NCBI RefSeq assembly: GCF_002149965.1
Contig: NZ_MSQB01000015.1
Coordinates: 1 to 49,929 of the forward strand
Length of the DNA: 49,929 nucleotides
Reading direction: 5' to 3'
Source of the DNA: Novosphingobium panipatense
GTDB lineage: Bacteria > Pseudomonadota > Alphaproteobacteria > Sphingomonadales > Sphingomonadaceae
Shown here: positions 44,063-49,929 of the stretch, piece by piece
Numbering within the stretch: the stretch's first letter is position 1
Layout: each line of letters opens with the position of its first letter
Made by a program: the position numbers and the translations under genes
The notes under the pieces: generated by a model
The model's input: the letters and a program-made list of their open reading frames with translations, nothing else
Told to the model about the DNA's origin: nothing
Database searches by the model: none

Positions 44063-45918
44063 TGGACGCCGCCAAGGAACTCGCCCGGCGCAGCGCGAAC
44101 TTCCGTTCGGTCGACAGTCGGCCGGGCGGGCTGGCGGTTCCGGTCTCGATCCTGCGCGCGCCGGCCCTGCTGCTGACTTTCACGATCATTTCGGTGGCCC
44201 AACTCGCCGTGTTCGAGCTTGGCTGGCTCGATGACTGGTTCCCGGCGCGGGACTATGTGTTCGGCCCTTATGACGGCGGGCACGCGATCTCGATCCGCAC
44301 ATTCATCCTTTCGTTCTACATCGCCTTCTCGGCCTTCGCGGCCGGCACGGTGCGCGCACGGGTGGAATTCGGGCTGGATCTGGTCCTGCGGTTCCTGGTG
44401 ATCTGCGCCCTGCTCGACTTGTGCAGCACCGCCCTGTTCGGGCTGATCGGGGAGCCCTATCCACTGGGCGTCCTCCAGGTGATTGCCGGACTGCTGGGCT
44501 TCGGCATCTTCTCCTTCGTCATTCTCGAACGCGGAACGATGCCGGAATCGGTACCCGTCCGCATCGACCGGCAATTCGCCATGCGGTCGCTGATCAGGCT
44601 TGCCGTGACCGGGCTGGTGGCGGCGATCCTGTCGGTCTGGGCGGGCTTTCACGACCTTGAGGCGCTGGACAACCTGCGCGAGGCCGCGCTGCTCGGTGGG
44701 ATCGGGCCGGGCGTGGTGCTGTTCCTGTTCCTGCTGTTCGTGCAGCTCTACGTCATCGCCACGGTCGAGCGCCAGCTGCTGTCGCGGGAGGACTTCGCCG
44801 CGCCGTTGAGCGTGATCGTGCCCGCGCACAACGAAGCCTACGTGATCGAGGAGACGATCCTCCAGATCGAGCGCGCCGCCCGGCAATATGCTGCGCCGGT
44901 CGAACTGATCGTGCTCGACAATGCCTCCACCGACGACACTGCGGAGATCGCCCGCAAGGCCCTGGCCGAATGCGAGACCGTGCAGGGGCGGGTGGTCCAC
45001 GTCGCCAGGCCCGGAAAGGCCCATGCGCTGAACACAGGGGTCGCCGCGGCCCGCCACGACTATATCGTGCGGATCGATGCCGATACCCAGATCGGCCCGG
45101 AATCCTTCCGCCTTACGATGCAGAACTTCGCCCATGCCAATACCGGTGCCGTCGGCGGCGTACCGATCCCGCCGGGGGGCGCCCAGTTCGACGGCGGCAG
45201 GCTGGTGGAAGTGCTGCTGAAGCACAGCTACTACTCGCCGGGGCTGACCGCGATCACCGGGCTCGTCGGCATTCCCGGCATGTTCGTGATCTACCGCGCC
45301 GAGGCTCTCCGCCGCGCCGGGGCTTTCGCGGCGGGCATGAACGGCGAGGATACCGACATTTCCCTGCGCATCGCCGAACTGGGGTTCCGCACCCTGGTGG
45401 ACGAACGCGTGCGCTACGTCTCGGAAGTGCCGACCAGCTTCGCGCACTTGCGCGAACAGCGCCTGCGCTGGTTCCGTTCCATCTACCACGTCAGTTCGCG
45501 GGCGCGCACGCTGATCCTCTCGCCGCGCGTCACCATTCGCGGCAAGCTGATCTTGCCCTATATGCTGATGAACAATGCCCGGCGCGCCATGACCGTGCCG
45601 ATCCTGATCTTCGGCCTGTTCGAACTGCTGCTGACCCGCGCCACCAATACCCAGCTTTCCTGGCAGGCGGTGGCGGCGGTGGTGTTCGGATCGCCGATGC
45701 TGGTGGCGGTGATCGCCATTGCCCTCGCCCGCGAGCCCCGCGCCCTGCTCTCGCTGCCCTCCTACGCCTTCTTCCGGGGCCTGCGCGCCTGGTACACGCT
45801 GGAATCGGCACTGACGATCCCGATCAACACCCGCCCGCACACGATCCGCCTGCCGGAAACAGCCATTCCTCCCAGTTCCGACATCCCCCCCCTTTCCGAG
45901 CATCAGGAGACTTCATGA
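44062..45918 (+). CDS. processive-type membrane glycosyltransferase, GT2 family
   Basis: The 618-residue protein has five or six membrane helices in its first about 235 residues. A cytoplasmic GT2 domain follows (LSVIVPAHNEAYVIEETI at about 249), with metal-binding DAD (339-341), a GED (428-430) that supplies the acceptor base and QRLRW (466-470), the hallmark of processive synthases such as cellulose, hyaluronan and curdlan synthase. Two to four helices end the protein. No PilZ domain for cyclic di-GMP is present. It should polymerise a sugar and export it through the inner membrane. The start at 44062 overlaps the previous stop; the longer open frame to 43876 is a shadow. Confidence 0.85.
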   Translation: MDAAKELARRSANFRSVDSRPGGLAVPVSILRAPALLLTFTIISVAQLAVFELGWLDDWFPARDYVFGPYDGGHAISIRTFILSFYIAFSAFAAGTVRARVEFGLDLVLRFLVICALLDLCSTALFGLIGEPYPLGVLQVIAGLLGFGIFSFVILERGTMPESVPVRIDRQFAMRSLIRLAVTGLVAAILSVWAGFHDLEALDNLREAALLGGIGPGVVLFLFLLFVQLYVIATVERQLLSREDFAAPLSVIVPAHNEAYVIEETILQIERAARQYAAPVELIVLDNASTDDTAEIARKALAECETVQGRVVHVARPGKAHALNTGVAAARHDYIVRIDADTQIGPESFRLTMQNFAHANTGAVGGVPIPPGGAQFDGGRLVEVLLKHSYYSPGLTAITGLVGIPGMFVIYRAEALRRAGAFAAGMNGEDTDISLRIAELGFRTLVDERVRYVSEVPTSFAHLREQRLRWFRSIYHVSSRARTLILSPRVTIRGKLILPYMLMNNARRAMTVPILIFGLFELLLTRATNTQLSWQAVAAVVFGSPMLVAVIAIALAREPRALLSLPSYAFFRGLRAWYTLESALTIPINTRPHTIRLPETAIPPSSDIPPLSEHQETS

Positions 45919-46871
45919 GCGCGACACGCCCCGCCCTTGGCCGTGCCCCCAAGTGCGCCCTGAGCCGCCTGAGCAGGACCGCGGCCATCGCCGCCTGCCT
46001 GCTTCCCGCGCCGGTCGTCGCCAAGGCGGGAGATGCGTGGATCGCCGGAGAAACCTGGGTCGGGCGCGATGTCGTGCCGCCGGACGTCATCGATTCCACG
46101 GTCAACCAGGACCGCATCTTCACCGACCTCGGCACCCAGGCCAGCATCAATTACGATACCGGCCCGGTCATCCTGCGTGGCCTCGGCGGGGTTCAGGTGT
46201 TTCCCGCCGAATCGGACTACAACCGCTATCGCCTGGGCGCCGAGGCACAAGTCGACATTCCCCTCGCGGCGAAAGGGCGCACGCGGCTGCGCCTGATCCC
46301 CGGCTTCGACTATGTCTTCGCCAACGACGGCCGGGTGTTCGACCGGGTGCGGCTGGACGGCCAGCTGATCCACCGGCACAACCCCGAGCACGTCTCCACG
46401 CTGCGCCTGCGCTACGGCTACCGCAACCAGACCGAGCGGCGCTTCACCGGCTACGACCAGTCGGAATGGATGGGCGAGCTGCGCCATGTCTGGCGCCCGG
46501 GCAATGCCCGCACCCGCATCCAGGCCTCGCTGCTGGGGCTGCACAACAATGCCGAGGACGACCGTTTCACGTATGACGGCTACGGCACCCAGATCATCGC
46601 CCGCACGCCGCTGGCGCAGCGGCTGACCGGCTACGGCCGCCTCTACCTCGTCCACCGCGACTACAAGGACGATTTCTCGCGCGTGTTCCCCTACCCCCGC
46701 AAGGACACCCAGTTCCGGCTGACCGGCGGGCTGGAATATGCGCTCGACAAGCGCTTCTCGCTTTACGGAGAGGCAGGCTATACCAGCAACGATTCCAACG
46801 TGCCGACCCGCGACTACAAGGGCTTCGTCGGCCGCATGGGCATTCGCTGGAACATCGGCCTGACCGACTGA
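45915..46871 (+). CDS. outer-membrane beta-barrel protein
   Basis: The 318-residue protein starts with a signal peptide (RTAAIAACLLPAPVVAKA). It is then made of alternating strands rich in aromatic and polar residues (ASINYDTGPVILRGLGG, TLRLRYGYRNQTERRF, EYALDKRFSLYGEAGYT) and ends in a strand with WNIGLTD, all as in outer-membrane barrels. Its ATG overlaps the glycosyltransferase stop (ATGA). Placed last in the cluster, it could be the export pore or a surface anchor for the glycan. Confidence 0.75.
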   Translation: MSATRPALGRAPKCALSRLSRTAAIAACLLPAPVVAKAGDAWIAGETWVGRDVVPPDVIDSTVNQDRIFTDLGTQASINYDTGPVILRGLGGVQVFPAESDYNRYRLGAEAQVDIPLAAKGRTRLRLIPGFDYVFANDGRVFDRVRLDGQLIHRHNPEHVSTLRLRYGYRNQTERRFTGYDQSEWMGELRHVWRPGNARTRIQASLLGLHNNAEDDRFTYDGYGTQIIARTPLAQRLTGYGRLYLVHRDYKDDFSRVFPYPRKDTQFRLTGGLEYALDKRFSLYGEAGYTSNDSNVPTRDYKGFVGRMGIRWNIGLTD

Positions 46872-46908
46872 TTCATCACGGCAGACGCCGACGCACCGGG
46901 AGTTTGGC

Positions 46909-47376
46909 ATGAAAAAGTGTACCGCATTTTCCGCCGCCGCGCTGACCGCAGCCTTCCTCGCACTGGCAGGCTGCACCGGCGACACCGCCACCCGCCCCCC
47001 CGCCGAAGTGCCGCCGCCCGCGGCTTCCGGGCTTTCCGGCACCTCCTGGAAGCTCGTGAACTTCCAGTCCTCGGACGATGCGCAAGGCACGGCCACCCCC
47101 GGCGAAGGCCGCAGCTACACCCTGGAGTTCGGCGCCGACGGCGCCCTGGCGATGCAGCTGGACTGCAATCGCGGCCGCGCGACTTACGCGGCCGGTGCAA
47201 GTAATGCGCTGACGATCGGCCCGGTCGCCTCTACCCGCGCGCTCTGCCCGCAGCCGGACATCGGCCAGACGCTGGCCGCCCGCCTGCCCGATGTCGCCAG
47301 CTATACCCTGCGCGATTGGCACCTGTTCCTAGCCCTGAAGATGGACGGCGGCATACTCGAATTCGCACCGCTCTGA
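46909..47376 (+). CDS. META-domain lipoprotein (HslJ-like)
   Basis: The 155-residue protein has a lipoprotein signal (AALTAAFLALAGC, Cys21). Its META-like domain carries LSGTSWKLVNFQSSD and LQLDCNRGRATYAAGASNALTIGPVASTRALCP. META lipoproteins such as HslJ are linked to stress and antibiotic tolerance; no enzyme role is known. The gene starts 37 bases after the barrel gene and may share its transcript. Confidence 0.85.
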   Translation: MKKCTAFSAAALTAAFLALAGCTGDTATRPPAEVPPPAASGLSGTSWKLVNFQSSDDAQGTATPGEGRSYTLEFGADGALAMQLDCNRGRATYAAGASNALTIGPVASTRALCPQPDIGQTLAARLPDVASYTLRDWHLFLALKMDGGILEFAPL

Positions 47377-47425
47377 TCGACCGGCCATGACTTCGGGCGG
47401 CAGATACAGCCTCGGCGCGGCAGGA

Positions 47426-49813
47426 ATGCGCGCATGGGCATGGCTCGTCGCCTTGGCGGCGGCGCTCTGCCTTTTGACGCCTGCCGGGGCGCAGGCCCCC
47501 ACCGTGCCCGAAGCGATCGCGTCCGCCGTGCCGGGCGTCAGGCCTGCCCCGGCCTCAAGCCCGCAGGCCGCAAATCCCGCCGCGCAGTTCGAAAAGGACG
47601 CCGCCGAAGCCGCAAGCGTGCTGCGCAAGGCGCCCAGCCGCTTCGACTACAACGAAGTCCAGGAACTCAACCGCCTGCGCGACCGCCTGGCCGCCGACCG
47701 CGATCTTTCGCGCGAGAAGGCGGATCGCAGCAACCTCGAAGCGCGCATCATCCAGGCGCAGATCAATGCGCTGGGCCCGCTGCCCGAAACCGGCAAGACC
47801 GAGGCTTCGGCCATTACCGAGCAGCGCAAGGCGCTCGACGCGAAACTCTCCCTGGCGCTCGCCCCCGTCCTGCGCGCGCGCGAGGCACAGGCCCGCGCGG
47901 CGACGCTGGTGACCGATCTCGACGCCCGGATCTCGGCCATCGATCGGCTGCGCAAGGGGGAGCGGGCGCGATCCGTCCTCGATCCCCGCCTCTGGATAGA
48001 CTTCGCCGCCGATGCCGCGAAAGGCATGGCCACGGTGGCCCACAGCGTTTCCGCTGCTTTTGCGAAGGAAGGATTCGGCGGCCTGATCGGCCGGCTGCTG
48101 GGCGCGGCCGCGCTGGTCCTGCTCGGCCCGATCGCCTGCACCTGGGCCTTGCGCGCCGCCAGCCGCAAGATCGAACAGCGCATTCCCGCCACCCGGCCGC
48201 TTTCCAGCCGCCTCTCCATCGCCATTCTGGAAGACGTGACCGGCGCGATCGTGCTGTTCTTCGGCATAGGCTGCACCATCGGCGCCTTCCTGCTGGTGAT
48301 GAAGCCGTTCCTCGCCCTCAATGCGCTGATAACGCTCAGCGTATTGCTGGTCTTCTCCGCCCTCAGCGTCGCCATTGCGCAGTGGCTGGGCCGCAGCACG
48401 CTGCGCTCGCCCTTCCCCGAACTGAGGCTGGTGGAACTGCGGCCCGAGCTGGTGGACAAGGGCGTATCGACGGTACGCTGGATCGGCATCGTCATGGCGC
48501 TGGAGGCCGTGGTCGAGGGGCTGGAACAGGGCGGCTTCGCTTCGGCCACGGTGATCGACCTGACATCGGCGCTGCTGCTGATCTGGGGCGGCTGGCTGAT
48601 TTGGACGCTGGCCAATCTCCTCCAGCGCGGCCGTGTAAAGGAAGAGGAGGAGCACGAACGGCATCGCCACGAAAGGCTGGATTTCGCCGCGCCTTTCAGC
48701 CGCATCCTGAAGCTGCTGGTGATCGGCAGCGTCTGCGCCGCGATCGTCGGCTATATCGTGCTGGCGCGGGAAATCTTCTCGGACGTGGTCGCCACGATCG
48801 CGATCATCGCCATCGCCATCTTCCTGCACCGCCTGATCGCGACCATTCTGGACCTGCTCGCGCAGAACCGGTTCAGGCGATACCGCCGCGTCCTGCATAT
48901 CGTGCCGATGGTGACCGGGCTGCTGCTGACGCTCGGCACCCTGCCGCTGCTGGCGATCACCTGGGGCTACAACAGCCGCGAGATCGGCGATGCCCTGGTC
49001 GCCCTGCGCAGCGGCGTCACCATCGGCCGCGTGAACCTCTCGGCGGGCGACGTGCTGACGTTCGGCCTCGTGTTCCTGGGCGGCTATGCGATCACCCGCT
49101 GGCTCAAGCGCATCCTCACCATCACCGTCCTGCCGCAGTTCGGGCTGGACAAGGGGTCGCAGGCCTCGATCGTGACGATGATCGGCTATCTCGGCATCGT
49201 GCTGGCCGCCGTCCTCGCCATCGCCAGCACCGGGCTGGACCTGTCCAGCCTGACGTTCGTGGCGGGCGCGCTCTCCGTCGGGCTCGGCTTCGGCCTGCAG
49301 TCCACCGTGGAGAACTTCACCAGCGGCGTCATCCTGCTGGTCGAACGGCCGATCCGCGAAGGGGACTGGATCGAGGTGGGCGAATTCTCGGGGATCGTGC
49401 GCAAGGTCTCGGTGCGCTCGACCCATCTCGAAAGCTTCGACCGGCACCAGATCATCATTCCCAATTCGCAGCTCATCACCGGCAGCGTGAAGAACCTCAG
49501 CCTCGGCGCGGCCCTTGCCCGCGTGGTGGTGCCGGTGGGCGTGGCCTATGGCTCCGATCTGGAGAACGTGCGCAAGGTGCTGCTGGAGATCGCGGGCGCC
49601 CATGCCGGAGTGCTGCCCTCGCCCGCCCCGGCGGTGACGCTGGACACCTTTGCCGACAGCGCCATAAACTTGCGCCTGCTGCTGTTCGTGCCCGATGCCA
49701 CGGACGGGGCGACGATAGCCTCGCAGATCCGCTTCACCATCGCCGCGCGCTTTGCCGAGGAAGGCATCCAGATGCCCTTCCCCCAGCGCGAGATCCGTAT
49801 TCTGAAGGATTGA
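47426..49813 (+). CDS. DUF3772-MscS mechanosensitive channel
   Basis: A 795-residue inner-membrane protein. It has a signal peptide (MRAWAWLVALAAALCLLTPAGAQA), a periplasmic coiled-coil/DUF3772 region (about 45-190), a bundle of about nine membrane helices, and the MscS core LSVGLGFGLQSTVENFTSGVILLVERPIREGDWIEVG followed by the VRSTHLESFDRHQIIIPNSQL beta domain. Such large MscS-like channels (KefA/YbiO type) release solutes on osmotic downshock. The ATG at 47426 has GGCAGGA upstream; an ATG at 47387 is possible but lengthens the leader. Confidence 0.92.
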   Translation: MRAWAWLVALAAALCLLTPAGAQAPTVPEAIASAVPGVRPAPASSPQAANPAAQFEKDAAEAASVLRKAPSRFDYNEVQELNRLRDRLAADRDLSREKADRSNLEARIIQAQINALGPLPETGKTEASAITEQRKALDAKLSLALAPVLRAREAQARAATLVTDLDARISAIDRLRKGERARSVLDPRLWIDFAADAAKGMATVAHSVSAAFAKEGFGGLIGRLLGAAALVLLGPIACTWALRAASRKIEQRIPATRPLSSRLSIAILEDVTGAIVLFFGIGCTIGAFLLVMKPFLALNALITLSVLLVFSALSVAIAQWLGRSTLRSPFPELRLVELRPELVDKGVSTVRWIGIVMALEAVVEGLEQGGFASATVIDLTSALLLIWGGWLIWTLANLLQRGRVKEEEEHERHRHERLDFAAPFSRILKLLVIGSVCAAIVGYIVLAREIFSDVVATIAIIAIAIFLHRLIATILDLLAQNRFRRYRRVLHIVPMVTGLLLTLGTLPLLAITWGYNSREIGDALVALRSGVTIGRVNLSAGDVLTFGLVFLGGYAITRWLKRILTITVLPQFGLDKGSQASIVTMIGYLGIVLAAVLAIASTGLDLSSLTFVAGALSVGLGFGLQSTVENFTSGVILLVERPIREGDWIEVGEFSGIVRKVSVRSTHLESFDRHQIIIPNSQLITGSVKNLSLGAALARVVVPVGVAYGSDLENVRKVLLEIAGAHAGVLPSPAPAVTLDTFADSAINLRLLLFVPDATDGATIASQIRFTIAARFAEEGIQMPFPQREIRILKD

Positions 49814-49820
49814 GGCGCTG

Positions 49821-49929
49821 TTTGAAAATCCGCTGAAGGCGGATTTTAGCGGCACCAGCCCACGCCCCCACCCGACCTCCCACGAGTGTATCCTGATGGG
49901 AGGTCGGGTGGGGGCGTGGGCTGGTGCCG
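49821..49929. repeat. dispersed hairpin repeat, copy 8 (cut by the window end)
   Basis: A: AAAATCCGC / GCGGATTTT, loop TGAAG. B: GGCACCAGCCCACG... with loop TGTATCCTGA and right arm ending GGTGCCG at the last base. The C part lies beyond the window. It starts eight bases after the MscS gene stop. Confidence 0.9.

Overview
The window is high-GC DNA from an alphaproteobacterium of the order Sphingomonadales, most likely Novosphingobium or a close relative. This rests on gene content and order rather than any database search: a hisC-tyrC pair as described in Zymomonas, DUF2171 stress proteins, an EcfG-type promoter, a metX/metW block, and the general protein style. Almost all of it is chromosomal housekeeping DNA. 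The exception is the first 1.1 kb, which is AT-richer and looks foreign.

Layout. 1-1100: foreign-looking segment with one unknown gene and a cluster of GGACGT motifs, joined directly to a comM/yifB gene that has lost its 5' end. 2.4-6.1 kb: ChaN-like protein, EamA exporter, alpha/beta hydrolase, DUF3617 lipoprotein. 6.2-14.8 kb: uvrB, a HicA/HicB pair, a LuxR-type regulator, an AarC-like CoA-transferase, an S10 peptidase, a GST. 15-20 kb: two tandem VOC proteins, the metW-GNAT-metX block facing hisC-tyrC. 20-25 kb: transglutaminase, then PlsC-YdcF-FtsX-FtsE on the minus strand and a DUF3426 zinc-ribbon protein. 25.4-31.7 kb: tRNA-Leu(GAG), a MobA-like nucleotidyltransferase, a HerA-like ATPase, nadB, an SMR pump coupled to an ABC ATPase. 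31.8-38.3 kb: DUF2853-OmpA fusion, HxlR/azoR divergent pair, small zinc and membrane proteins, PilZ, thermonuclease, nrdB with NrdR-like boxes, two DUF2171 genes. 38.5-49.8 kb: lipoprotein PQQ-dehydrogenase with fused cytochrome c, then a translationally coupled envelope-glycan cluster (SQD1-like UDP-sulfoquinovose synthase, BcsB-like protein, processive-type GT2, outer-membrane barrel), a META lipoprotein and a DUF3772-MscS channel.

Two things stand out. First, a dispersed intergenic repeat family of modular hairpins occurs about nine times in 50 kb, always beside at least one gene 3' end. Its stems change by compensating substitutions while the loop sequences (GTATCCT, RTCC, TGAA/TTCA) stay fixed. 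Second, the sqdB-like/BcsB-like/GT2/barrel cluster looks like a compact polysaccharide synthase that may use or make a sulfonated sugar and lacks the usual cellulose accessory genes. Both are inferences from sequence alone.
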